Below are positions 23,480 through 35,705 of a stretch of DNA of 64,000 bases, piece by piece; within the stretch, counting starts at the first letter, position 1; each line of letters opens with the position of its first letter. Origin of the DNA: Paralvinella palmiformis. Lineage: Eukaryota > Annelida > Polychaeta > Terebellida > Alvinellidae. The notes under the pieces are model-generated. The model was not told the DNA's origin. It saw only the letters and a program-made list of their open reading frames with translations, and searched no databases. The DNA lies in contig JAODUP010000040.1 in assembly GCA_025642065.1 (NCBI GenBank), positions 1,092,501 through 1,156,500 on the forward strand, given 5' to 3'. A program made the translations under genes and the position numbers.

Positions 23480-23502
23480 GCAAATCTCGGGTATATGGCT
23501 TC
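23256..23502 (+). CDS. RBM24/RBM38-like RRM first coding exon, frame disrupted by CAGA repeat
   Basis: An acceptor (ttattgcag) opens the exon; a short leader then reaches ATG at 23,304, and a consensus donor (CTTC|gtaagt) closes it. The translation starts [20 protein letters not shown] and continues [27 protein letters not shown] is the RNP2-type strand and the whole matches the N-terminus of the RBM24/RBM38 family, which bind mRNA through one RRM. After AVVMTDRET a (CAGA)n tract at about 23,451-23,480 is inserted. Beyond it, the expected KSR.YGF is readable in a different frame, as K-S-R-V-Y-G-F. As given, the exon is shifted out of frame, so this is a pseudogene, a variant allele or a sequencing error. 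No later RRM exon was found in the window. Confidence 0.7.
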
Positions 23503-24056
23503 GTAAGTATATATTGTGTATCATTAGTTATACTGCACTCTAGACGTACACATATAATCTTCTATATAAAATAACTACTAGTATTGCGATGCTGTCATTG
23601 CCATTGCAGATTTGATATTTTTCATATTGCATTATAGCTCATATTGTAATACTGAATAATCTGGTTATGTGAAAATATTGATATCACAGAATGGTTGTTA
23701 TACACGCGGTATTGTATTCAATTAGTGTTAAGTTATGAAGTCATACGTCAGTCATTGACGATTATACATATTAGATTTACTATTAGGCTTGTGTCCTGAT
23801 ATAGTTGTGTATTACTCTATCTATCAATCGCATAGCACCTGGATAACTACCGTGTCTTGTCCACAAGAAAGTAATTCAGAAAAGACAGAGAGATGGAAGA
23901 GTATAGTTTTAAAAGTTTAAATCTTCTAAAAACTGACATCGTCAAGATTGCTTTCACCAGTAAACAGGTGTGTGTAATCTTCAAGTATGTTACAAATCGA
24001 AGTGAAAACATGGACTTCGCGGTCAACCTATAACGCGTTCGACAGTTTGTATACTC

Positions 24057-24091
24057 CAACTACCGCGTTATAACAGGGGCCTACTGTATTT
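24057..24091. mobile_element. Possible pogo/Tigger-like transposon terminus
   Basis: Read on the minus strand the sequence is CAGTAGGCCCCTGTTATAAC followed by GCGGTAG, preceded by TA. This resembles the CAGT..CC..TTATAACG ends of pogo/Tigger elements. A second end was not convincing. Confidence 0.25.
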
Positions 24092-24744
24092 GCCTGCTGA
24101 GAATTCGAAGGAATCCTTCATTGTGTAATCAGCCGGAGTTGTATTTGCACATTAGTATTTCTTATCCAGTGACATGTCTACTGACAGCTATGGCTGAAAT
24201 TAGCTGATGTGCAACTGATATATTGGCATACTGATTGATGACAACTTTAATATATATAATTAAACCTTGTCTAGACATGGCTTATTTGTTTAAACATTTG
24301 TTTGGGTTAATGATCGTTCAAATTTAAGAAATTTTTAAGAAGTAATATGGTGGATATGTGTAAAGCACCATATATCTAGCAGGGTATAACCAAAGTTTTG
24401 TCCTTTTATACATCAGAAACTTTGATTTATTAATGTTCAATGTTTTTTACTGAAATGGTTGTCTACTTTCTTCACCAAATTGAATTTGTTCCAAAAACCT
24501 TTTCCTTCTGTCAAAACCTTATTAGTAATGAGGATAATATGTAAATCTGGTGCATGATGATAACAAAGATGATAACATAGTTTTAACATTGATCTAGAAT
24601 AATTCGAATGAAATAAAATTTGAAAGCAATTTTTTGGACAAAGAAAATGGTAAATTAGTTTGTAGATAAAGGCGACTTAATTTCATAGCTAATTATGAAT
24701 TTTTATGAAAGGCTGTTAATTTATGAATAACTATAAATTATGAT

Positions 24745-26033
24745 TGAAGGTGGTTTACGTTATTTCACAGCTTTGTGTGTGGAAGTTTTTTTAATGAAAA
24801 CAGTTAGCTATATATGAGGTAAATGCATACAAACATACTTTCATCATGTCAGTTTATCATAGTCCATAAATTGGTATTTATTTGGATATATACATATAAT
24901 GATACATACAGCTATTATAATGCAACCACAACACAATTCAGTACAAACTTCCCACCATATGGCATATATTCATCGTGTCCGTTTATCATATATTAACTTT
25001 TAAAAATCATAAGTTCATTTAAAGTTTACACCTCAATAATATAGACCATGCAATATAGGCCTGCCCAGCTGAGAACAAAGAATATACATGGAATATTAAC
25101 AATGTTTATGTTTGTGTTAACATGTTAGATATATAGAAATTAGTACTTTCATGCAATAAGCGGCATCAAATCTCTTGTGCCACGGGTTCATCTACAGTTA
25201 CAATAAGTTATTTGTTATCAAATGGATAGAATAATCCAAATTACTTCCAGCTCTAAACAAACACTACTACAAAAATATGACATTTAGTCCAGATCAGTGA
25301 ACTGTTTAAAGTTAGACAGAATATACCCAGAGATGTAATAGACACATGAATTGACTACTATAACAGATAACTCAAAATCATCTATCACATCCAACACCAC
25401 TAAATCTGTATCCAAGAGAATGGCCTGTTTACATGGTATCTCATCATCATAGAACTTGTAAAATAATGATTTGATTCAAGTGCATACACAATGTGTAAAC
25501 ACATGTTTTCCTTTTTTTCAAGTTGTTAAAGAATTTGATTTGATATGTATTTAAGTTATGAAGATCGAGAAGTATACCAATTAAAGCACATGAGCTGAAC
25601 ATTCAAGAACTAATTCAGGTGCTGGTAATCCTTTTTTGTATTAAGATATGAAATGGCCTGACAAAATTTCACATTTTTATAATACCAATTTTCACCATTA
25701 ATATTTATAAATATTAATTACCATCACAGTTGGCCCTGTCTCCTGTATAGGTCTCCTATCTGTTAATGCCTTCCTCTTTGATTTCAGTGGATGCATGCGG
25801 TGGATTTGGTACATCAAAAATAGTTGGAATAGCATTCTAGATAAGTGTATCTCTTGTCTGGTTCATGTATTCCGTTTCAGTGAAGTGTATATATCATACA
25901 TTCTACAATTAGTATTCAACTAATTTAAATCTTTCCTCGTCATATATCTGCCCAACAACAATTAATAACCCATCTTTTACTTCTGTCAAGAGAAAAAAAA
26001 TAACTAAATGAATACTTCTACCACTAGTTGAGG
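24745..26033 (-). repeat. Foldback-like repeat R1, copy B (inverted)
   Basis: Reverse complement of copy A from its left end. It is separated from copy C by about 725 bases (module M), giving an imperfect inverted repeat with arms of about 1.3 kb. Sequence differs from A and C by many small changes, so it is older than the 2.1 kb duplication. Confidence 0.8.
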
Positions 26034-26757
26034 TTCATTCTGCGGCTGCAGTAACAGGAAAAGTATGTACAAATAAAGACATTGCCGAAAGGAAATGAAA
26101 GCTAGTGTAAAAATTTGGTATGATCTGGCTTTAAAAAAATAAAGGATATTTAAAAAATAAGCATAACAATTTGAAGTAGATACGTACCTACTTGACGTGA
26201 CCCAAGCAGTAGGCCCAAGCAGGATCTATCTAGATCTATATTTGTTTCAGACCAAATCTTATTAAATTTTATTGAACAGTATCAAACCTATTAATCACAA
26301 AATGAGTATGTAAGATATACATAAGCTTACAGTTACATGTACTGGAGCCATTGAAGATGTTATGGGCAGGAGGTATATTGTACTTTGTTATTGTTAATAA
26401 TATAATTGGACTTCTAAAATTACATTACTGTAATCATATAATTTTTCCCTAATTACAGTAATTATAAGTAGGTGAGTATTTACATGATCACCTGCATCCA
26501 TATTTATTATTTAAACGTAAGTAATTGGTACTTATTGATATATGTGGACTTCTATTTATAATTTAAGTATTATGAAATTAATTATTAAATACTGTGATGT
26601 TTGTAGATTGTCATCAAGTATATTATTAATAAATCACAGATACAATCTTGACCATCTGGTTTATTCTCTAAACTGTTTCCGGTCCGTTACAATTCTAAAT
26701 ACCAACATTAAGTCCTCGATATAATTAATTATGGACTGTTATACATTGACAACATTA
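26032..26757 (+). repeat. Dispersed repeat module M, copy 2
   Basis: Matches 10,054-10,575 except for extra sequence at about 26,506-26,709. It forms the spacer between the inverted R1 arms. Confidence 0.8.
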
Positions 26758-28397
26758 CAAATACCTCAACTAGTGGTAGAAACATTCATTTTGTTATTTT
26801 TTCTATTGACAGAAGTAAAAGATGGGTTATTAATTGTTGTCGTTCAGATATATGATGAGGAAAGATTAAATTATTTGAATACTAATTGTAGAATGCATTA
26901 TATGCATTTCACTGAAACGGAATTAATGAACCAGACAAGAGATAAACTTATCTAGAATGCTATTCCAACTATTTTTATGTACCAAATCCACCGCATGCAT
27001 CCACTGAAATCAAAGAGGAATGTATTAACAGATAGGAGACCTATACAGGAGACAGGGCTAGCTATGATGGTAATTAATATTTATAAATGTTAATGGTGAA
27101 AATTTGTATTATAAAATTAATTAAATAAGAAACAAGGCATCAAACCTATGAAATTTTGTCAGCCCATTTCATATCTTAATACAAAAAAGGATTACCAGCA
27201 CCTGAATTAGTACTTGAATGTTCAGCTCATGTGCTTTAATGGGTATACTACTTCTCTTCATAACTTAAATGCAAATCAAATCCTTTAACCAACTTGAACA
27301 AAGGGAAAACATGTGTTTACACATTGTGTATGCGCTTGGTTCAAGACATTATTTTACAAGGTATTGTTCTGTTTCAGTCCTTGAAGTGCTATGATGATGA
27401 GATACCATGTAAACAGGCCAATCTCTTGGTTACAGATTTATTGGTGTTATCTGTTACCCTAGTCAATGCATGTGTCTATTACATCTCTGGGTATATTCTG
27501 TCTAACTTTAAACAGTTCACTGATCTGGACTAAATGTCATATTTTTGTAGTAGTGTTTGTTTAGAGCTGGAAGCAATTTGGGTTATTCTGTCCATTTGAT
27601 AACAAATGACAGATTGTAACTATAGATGAACCAGTGGCACAAGAGATTTGATGCCGCTTACTGCATGAAAGAACTAATTTATATATCTCTAACATGTTAA
27701 CGCAAACATAAACATTGTTAATATTCCATGTATATTCTTTGTTCTCAGCTGGGCAGGCCTATATTGGATGGTCTATGTTATTGAGGTGTAGACTTTAAAT
27801 GAACTTATAATTTTTTTAGTTAATATATGATAAACGGACATGATGAATATATGGTGAATTGTGTTATGGTTGCGTTATAATAGCTGTATATATCATTATA
27901 TGTCTATATTCAAATAAATAAAAATTTATGGACTATGATAAACTGACATGATGAAAGTATGTTTGTATGCATTTACCTCATACATACCTAACTGTTTTCA
28001 TTTTTTTAAACTACGCCTTCCACACACAAAGCTGTGAAATCACCTAAACCACGTTCAATTATTTTCTAATCAGCTGTCAAGTGATCGCAAATTGTAGGCT
28101 ATGAATTAATTAAGTGACGGCTGTGAAGTCACTTAATTATTTATTTACAGTTTCAGAGCTTCATTTCCTTCAATATCATGTGTGCACCATTAAAGTGTTT
28201 ATTAATAACATGTAACATATAGTACTAGTATTGGCAATTCATTTCAACCATCCCACACATGTACACGATCACATGTGGACAACCAGGGAGACCTTTTGTT
28301 TATCTGAGAAATACCTCCGGTCGTTGGAGGCGCCACTGGTTCAAAATTCAACATGGCGCGGCAAGAGTACCGCCTCTCTATATTTAAGCTCTCTGAT
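26758..28397 (+). repeat. Foldback-like repeat R1, copy C
   Basis: Same orientation and the same right end (ATATTTAAGCTCTCTGAT) as copy A. It contains a short internal palindrome, AATTAAGTGAC facing GTCACTTAATT, near 28,107-28,138. No protein-coding potential seen. Confidence 0.8.
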
Positions 28398-28399
28398 AG

Positions 28400-30590
28400 A
28401 AGTCTAGGAATAAGTGTTGCGTAGCGATTTAGGCGTATAGTGGCCGATAAATGTCTTCCTGAAAACTGTATATAGGCTATTTACCAGCTATATTTGGATT
28501 TTATTTACAGTCTATTAAGTGTATGTGATATCCAGATCATAATTTTCCATTTAATAGGAATGGCATATACTTCATCCAATAGATGTATGCCACTAAGCTA
28601 AGTAACGTTCAGCACAATTTGCATGGCTGTTATGGTCCGGCCTGTCTAGTTCAAATTTATACTTTGTAGAACCTTTGCCATCTGACATGACGACGTGAAT
28701 GGATAAAATCAATGATCACATAGATTATAATTCACTGGGTGATTCCTATTATTGTAGCAGTGGTATTTATGCATGATATCTTGTATTGAAAGTGAACTGT
28801 TTTATTTTCTGAATCAGCCATTCGACAATGTGTACTACATGTAAATGGCAAAGGTGTTAATACTCTAATGTAATAAACTAAATTATTTATTAATATACAG
28901 ATGACACATATACAAGTATAAATAATATTTTCCAAACTTGCCAATTGCCCTTTATATCATGTATTTAATCCATTGAAACCTATGCTAAATATCCCCTACA
29001 AGTCAATATGAATAACGAAGGCGTACCTGTGTCATTCATCAGGAAAGATCAGTCTTCTCAATCGTTGGGTTATATCTTGATAAATATTGTGTTAAATCCT
29101 TTGGAAAGACACAATCGTCTCATTCTCCGTGTAATATGAAATAAATTGCTGGATGATTTCCAGTATCCGTATATCCTTGTATGGGGAAATGCCACACAGA
29201 CTCTACCGAAGCGAAATATCTTTACCATCCACAACAAAACATATGACAACCATACTGATCCTCCTTTCTAGCAGTCGGGTATTCTTAAATTGTTTGACTT
29301 GTATCAGCAGGAAAGTATATTATTCATGCATAAATAACTAGGTCATTTCAGAATGTATACAACTTTAATAGTAATATTCATAGTGCGAATGAAACCCGAC
29401 AAGACCAACCGTTCTATATTCCTAGGACAAAATCCAGATTTGCGAACAAATTCCCGCTCTTTTATTTTCCCACCATACGGAACAAGTGGTATACCTAATT
29501 AGATGTTAACACCACACATATAGTTGTTTGAAACCATCCATAAAAGCTTTAATTTTGAACAGTTAAGCTGCTTCAGTCATATGTGACAATCCACGTTGTG
29601 TTGATTGTCACACAATAGCATAGTCTAGTACCTCATCCCGTTATGTTCTAAATGGTTGTATTTCTGCTCCCCATGATGCGTGGTTTTCAGTCGGATATAC
29701 CTGCTACATATTGTTTCTCTGTCATTCTCACATTATTATCTTTAAGCATAACGTTGTATTTAATAATAAACTTGCACACATTAAATATAATTCTTACTGC
29801 TAGCAAAACCTCAGACTAGATGCAATCTCCAAAGACGTACAGTGTAACCATGGCATCTGAGATTAAACGCAGTATTCGAATTATGATACATTAAAATAAC
29901 TGATCCAAATTACTGACCCTGGCATCCAAACTGCCTAAAGTATCTGGATCCAAGACGCCTGATCACCACACTCTGGGCTTTACCCATTTGACAACACATC
30001 AAAAAATTATCCTAACACATGTAATAAAACACCAATATTAGCATAAACCTAACTAACAGATTACGGTTCGTATAAAACTTAGCTAAATACTCCTATATAT
30101 AGATCAACATATAGTATGAACATGCATGAACTTCAAATATGGCATATGGCAGGCTATTTACTTTCAATACATAATATTACTATGCATATTTTTTATTTCA
30201 TAATTGACCCACCCCCCATGGAAGCATACCCTCCCTTCAAATGAATTTGTATCCTTAATTGGCGTTGTCATGTGACTAAACCTCTTTAATTTGGTTTTAA
30301 TTCATTCATTCATTCAAACACATTATATTCAACCTTTTGGCTACCCTAAATACTTCATATTTCGTACCTACAATGCGGAGCAAATTGAGAACACTTCTTG
30401 GCCTCCACTTAGCTTTTTTTTAAACACATGCAATTTCTGGCGTGTCCAAAAATATTATTCTGATCCGTTATTTCTAAAACTACCAAAAATATTGTTTCAT
30501 GTAGCCAACTATCTGTACATAACTATTGAACATCTTAAAGGTAGTAAAACTAAAAATATAATAAATAATGCAATTAAGATGGCACAAACA
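28400..30590. other. Non-coding stretch
   Basis: Only short unsupported ORFs. No exon, tRNA or recognisable repeat. Confidence 0.35.
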
Positions 30591-30596
30591 TCGGTA

Positions 30597-30775
30597 CCAA
30601 CCATTGACCTGAAAGAAAACTAGACTGAGCACTCGATGGTGTTTGATTGGGCCGCCATGACCAAATAGCACTGACTTCCGGCAGAGGCAAAAAGCAACGT
30701 TGAAGCGGCTATGCTTCGAGTTTTGAACCTATGAATACGGACATCTATTGTGATGTGTGCCTTATAATTTTGTGT
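30597..30775. repeat. Dispersed ~170-base repeat, copy 2
   Basis: Partner of 20,030-20,200, diverged by scattered substitutions. Both copies keep CCGCCATGAC and GAATACGGACAT. Confidence 0.6.
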
Positions 30776-32475
30776 GTGCAGAGAATCTGTATTAGTGATG
30801 TCTTATTATATGCCATGTGAACATTTCCAAAATTGAAAGTGAACATGTCGCCTTATTGTCAAAGCTATAATATGTGATCAAGGGTCAAATAATTAGTCAA
30901 TGGTCACAAAACTAGGAGCATATGTTAGCAAGCCATATTTTATGCACAACAATAATCGCGTTTACTGAAGAATATACACAACAATCTTTAAAAGTTAGGT
31001 TTCAAAGTTGGAGAGAACACTGTTATTTCATTTTACTGTAGCGATTCATTTTTACCTATCAGAATGGCTCCCAAGTTAACACAAAAACTTGTGGATTTGT
31101 CAGTGTTTTCAGGGAGGGTAAAATGGTCTACATAGGGACAACCCTGGTGCCACACAATTCCATACTGTCTTCTGACATAACATGGTCGATCGTATTTTGT
31201 ACAATGAACCTCTAGACCCACCAGTTCCTTATTCTTCCAAGAGCCATCAAATGTCTCATAGTTATTTTTAGACCACAAAATCGGCTTACGGTAGAGGAAG
31301 CCATTATCATCATTTATATAGCGGGATACATTTATCGCAAAATTAAATAAAGCAAACTCTTCCCATGTGTTTACTGCTACTAAGCAGTATCAATATCTTC
31401 CCAATGGTGGTCTTGTTGTGTGTACATTGATACAAGCAGAATTCCGCAATAATATTGAAAAGATCCTCCACATAAGTAAATTAAGTTAGATCTATACTAG
31501 TAACACTTCTGCTGTCAAAGATACAAGGAAAGTTAGAATGTGATTCTTGTAAAACATTACAGTTTGTTGTACACCTGTATATTAATATCCTAACTTTTGA
31601 AATTGAGGCAGTGTTGATTGATCAGTGTCATTAATTATTATTTCTTGTTACTTGATGTAAATACATATTCTGGACTTGTATAATACAAAACAGAACATAT
31701 CATTTATTGAATATTTAAGGATAACATTCACAGCTTTCTAGTTGTGGATCTTGTGGAACTCACTGCTTTGTTTTATTTCCAGAAGATATTTGCTCATTGG
31801 CCAATATATGTTTAGCATAGTGATTATGTGAAAGAAACATAACATGGTATCTAAAATGCATGATCAGCAATAATAATGGTCATATAGACAAATAGCTATC
31901 ACCAAATATCATAACACACCTTGCATCGTTAAATAAATCATGCAAAAAGTAATTCTACACTAGTGATTAGGCCAACTTATTAAACTTTTCAACTATACAA
32001 AACGAGTGGCAAATCCAAATTTATAGTCCCAGCCCACTCATTCTCTATACTATAGATGCCAGTATTACTCCTTTCCCCATTTACTTAACTTTTATCTTTG
32101 AATATATCCAGTTATATTGTCTAATGCCTGTTTAAAGCTAACTTCTCTTGCGAAAGTCCATTCGAAGATAAGAAATAATCTACCATGTATTCCGCAAGGC
32201 GGCGCTGCTAACAGTTTATTTCACACAATGCCATAAGCTATCGCCGCTGTCCGGTCTTATTCTATATGGTTTTGAGCGGTATTAAGTACCCTCTGTACTC
32301 TTGTAAGCCAAGTATATTACGAGCGAAATCTAAGCAGCTACAATCTATCAATATACTCCCTAAGTTCCAAACGAGGCACGTGTTATGTGGGACTAACCGG
32401 ACGGAGGTCATGGTGCTTGTGAAATAGGAACGTGTCTCCTTACGTATTTGCGATAACTGGCACCATCAATTAAAC

Positions 32476-32876
32476 ATGTCATCCTATACTTACACCTGCA
32501 AAAACAGGATTAAGTTCGTCGCTTCTGCTTTGCTGTATGCCATGAACACCACCTCCAACATTGAAATCATCAAACAGAAACTACTTGAACCTGGCCACAC
32601 ACAAATGGAATGTAACCCGATGCATACAGCAATAGAGCATGCAAAGAAAGGTACTTCCATTTTAATCCAGATTATGTGGGACACAACTGTACATATGAGA
32701 CGTTGCAAGAACCGATACAGTATATTGTGTCCTTGAAATACGACCATTTCTGTAATCTAAAGAAGCTGGTAAAAAGATGTGTCAACGTGTTGAAGATAAA
32801 ATATCTGCTTTTCGGAAAAAATAAGAACAACATTTTGGTGAAGATAGCTACGATCAACCAATGTTTGATACAGTAA
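32476..32876 (+). pseudogene. Remnant of a transposon-associated ORF (GHTQME motif)
   Basis: Frame 32,476-32,736 contains FVASALLYAMNTTSNIEI, then EPGHTQMECNPMHTAIEHAK. I recognise the pattern GHT.ME.D..H..IE from multi-copy predicted proteins in invertebrates whose function I do not know. The sequence continues in another frame (32,676-32,876) with KYDHFCNLKKLVKRC. At least one frameshift and an N in place of the usual D point to decay. Confidence 0.45.
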
Positions 32877-32914
32877 GTGTCGGGAAAATGAAGGTAAAGA
32901 CAAGCCAAAATAGT

Positions 32915-33480
32915 TGTAGGACGTTTTGGCCACGAACGTTTCGGACACGCCATACATCCCTGGATGTTTTGGCCAAGGAAAATATTCAGGGTGGACGTTT
33001 TGGCTATATCCTATTTTTGTATATGTACATAATATGATTTAATGTGATAGTTGTAAGTGTAAATTGTAAATACAGATAATTATTTAGAAGCCATATCCGT
33101 TATATTTTTTTCAGTTTTAATTATGTAAAATACATTTAATTTAAAAGCCAGTTTATGTTACTTTAATAATAAAAAAAAACCAGTTCTTTGTAATTTTAAG
33201 TGGCGTCAAGAGTATGTCGCTAAATAAGAAACTATTTGGAAGTTGATAGAGTGTTTGCAAGTAGAGTGTTCTTGTGTTGAGTGTGTAATACTTCAGGACC
33301 AGCGTGGCATCCGCCATGTCAAGAGGATGGAGAAGATATATGGTGAATTCCATACTCGGCTGTATCTGCCAAGGTCAAGTTGGTGGGAAAAATCTATTTC
33401 AGATATGATGCGCGGTATTAGCCATAACCTCCGTGGACGTCGCACCAACCTCCGATGTGTTACCATAAACGATGTAAATC
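32915..33480 (+). repeat. Dispersed repeat related to the 2.1 kb block
   Basis: It shares GGACGTTTTGGC, ATCCCTGGATGTTTTGGCCA, a block ending TTTAGAAGCCATAT, TTCTTTGTAATTTTAA and CCGATGTGTTA with 6,300-7,690. It lacks the LINE segment and the AATTCC insertion, so it may be closer to the original element. Confidence 0.6.
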
Positions 33481-34205
33481 AAGCCGAATTATTTTGTGTG
33501 TTTTTTTTTTGCTTTTATAATATGGCCAAAACATCCACTTTGAATATTACCGTCGCCAAAATATACAATAAAATCATAACATTAATTTGTAATTTGTGTA
33601 TGTGTTTTGTCAATTACTTGGTCTCATGATAAAGTATGAAAATCTGTTTCTTTTTTCCCGTAATTTTTTTCCTGTTTCATTTCTTCCTACTAGATTTTGT
33701 TTCTTTTTTTCCACTTCCTTCTTTCCATTTACCATATTTATCCATAAGTATACTCTCATAAGTATATATATATATATATATATATATATTACTTTAATGT
33801 TTCTTTATTAACATTTTAAAAAGATGCGAGTAATATTCTTCAGGAGACCCACAAAATGGACATATAGGGCTATGTGTAAAGTCATACGGTTCTTCGTTAG
33901 ATGTGTACGAAAATACATTGTATGTATTAATAATCGCCCATTCCTCACACTTCACAGTTTATGGCCAATTGTTGGCATCACACACGGCATAAATATAATA
34001 ACCACGGGTTTGGTTAAATTTATATGGTGGGTAATTTATAGTTTAGAACCAGTATGGCAAGTTTATCTATAGATTAACTTAATAACCAGGGTCTGATGTA
34101 TATGATTTACCGGTATCTGTTGTTTATAGTATTTGTTTGTATTGTGGTTCAGCCAAGTCAGCGGTGATTGGACAAGGTAATCATGTCGGTCTATTTGTGG
34201 GTCTA

Positions 34206-34237
<32 letters not shown>

Positions 34238-34628
34238 CTATTACGTTTTGTACGTAGACTGAAATTCGCCATCCCCGACTTTATGGATGTTCTACGATTT
34301 TGTGTGGTTTTAGCTTACAGATCCTTCACAAACACCATTTAATACAGCGTTTGGAACGATGCCACTTTATTAAGCAGCGAACTATATAGGGTCAAGACAT
34401 TAATAATTCCTCAACGACTACCATTTACAATAATAGGGGCCACACTAAAGATGAGAAATGTGTTCCACGTCTTGTTGGCATCGTCTTATTTTATATGTAG
34501 ATCGTATCATAATTTTATTGACAAACAGTCCATAATCTACTTTATAAATTATAGCCATGGATAGTATTCAAATAGCAACATTATAAATCCTCTGGAAATC
34601 TAGAATCCAGGATCTATTTTGGAGTAAG

Positions 34629-34889
34629 ATCAATCTATTGCTGATCGTTTGGCCAGGACGACGTTTTCGCACAGTCTGAAAGCTTATCCTCACCGCACGC
34701 CAGCCAAACCCAAGTATGGGGACCAGATTACTCACAGATTGAGCAGGACGCCTACCGAAACTTCTCGATGTATGCACAACTCCGATTACCCGGATATGGA
34801 TATGGTCGATAAATTCAAGTTGGGAGAATCAAAATCGGAGAGATTTAAGAAGAAATCAAGAAACAACAACAACAATTGCACACAATCAA
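34629..34889 (+). CDS. Possible exon, unrecognised protein
   Basis: A frame open across about 86 codons reads SIADRLARTTFSHSLKAYPH, then TPAKPKYGDQITHRLSRTP and MVDKFKLGESKSERFKKKSR, followed by asparagines. It ends at a reasonable donor (ATCAA|gtaaag). The acceptor (gagtaag) is weak. The locally richer GC and varied amino acids are coding-like. The basic, polar composition suggests a disordered or nuclear protein. Low confidence; no neighbouring exon identified. Confidence 0.3.
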
Positions 34890-35145
34890 GTAAAGTATAT
34901 AATCTCAACATAATCTTGATCAGGTTTTTTTAATGACAGAAGGAATTAAGAATCATATAATCAGAATATTAAGGTAGTTATAGATATACTGTATTTCTCT
35001 TAATCATTATTTTAATATATTAGTGAATGCAGCAAATATGTATGTTAAATCTGTATAATTAGATAATTAATATGTGTATTATCTGAAAAACTCAGTTAGG
35101 TAATATACATATTAATATATACATAATACCTGATTTTAGAAATTA

Positions 35146-35148
<3 letters not shown>

Positions 35149-35188
<40 letters not shown>
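35149..35188. repeat. (CA)n(TA)n microsatellite
   Basis: Directly visible repeat. Similar TA tracts lie at 33,763-33,789 and 34,211-34,237. Confidence 0.9.
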
Positions 35189-35193
<5 letters not shown>

Positions 35194-35656
35194 TGCAGCC
35201 AAACAAAAAAGTTCAACCAATGCTCAACAAACACTGAAAATAAAGCATAGTTAAAAGGTGAAGCTCAACAGCTTAATATGAATAGGTCACATGTGGTTCA
35301 ATTGAAGTTGAATTCAAGGACTTATATTTTCATTAGTTGAATAAAAGTCGAGTGTAAAACAGATTTTTTCCCCTAAGTTCAATAAAACTTTGAACACCAA
35401 GATTTGTGCCAGTTGAAATGAAGTTGAATGTGTAACATAGAATTTTTCTGCAAATGAAATGAAGCTGAATTCAGACATTCAAATGAATTGTTTTTAAATT
35501 AATCATTACCATACAGTATAGTGCTCAGGGTTTGCAGATTGTTAGACAGAAAGAGAATAAAGTTAATCAAACCAAGTGAGCTTGTCTCCTTGATGTCAAC
35601 AAATTCTAGTTTGGTTGAAAGAAACAACAGATACTGAAGAGATCATTGAGTTATGA

Positions 35657-35705
35657 TATATTGATGGTGTTGGATACATAATGTGTATCTAACACCATCA
35701 ATATA
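35657..35705. other. Near-perfect 22-bp hairpin with 5-base loop
   Basis: TATATTGATGGTGTT pairs fully with AACACCATCAATATA. The next seven bases (GGATACA with TGTATCT) also pair, one of them as a G-T wobble, leaving the loop TAATG. It lies in non-coding DNA. Possible readings are a small-RNA precursor, a transposon end or a chance palindrome. Confidence 0.6.

Noticed and set aside
31033..31278. 81-residue minus-strand ORF
   Set aside because: Varied residues, but no family, no splice context and no repeat partner; too weak to list as a gene.
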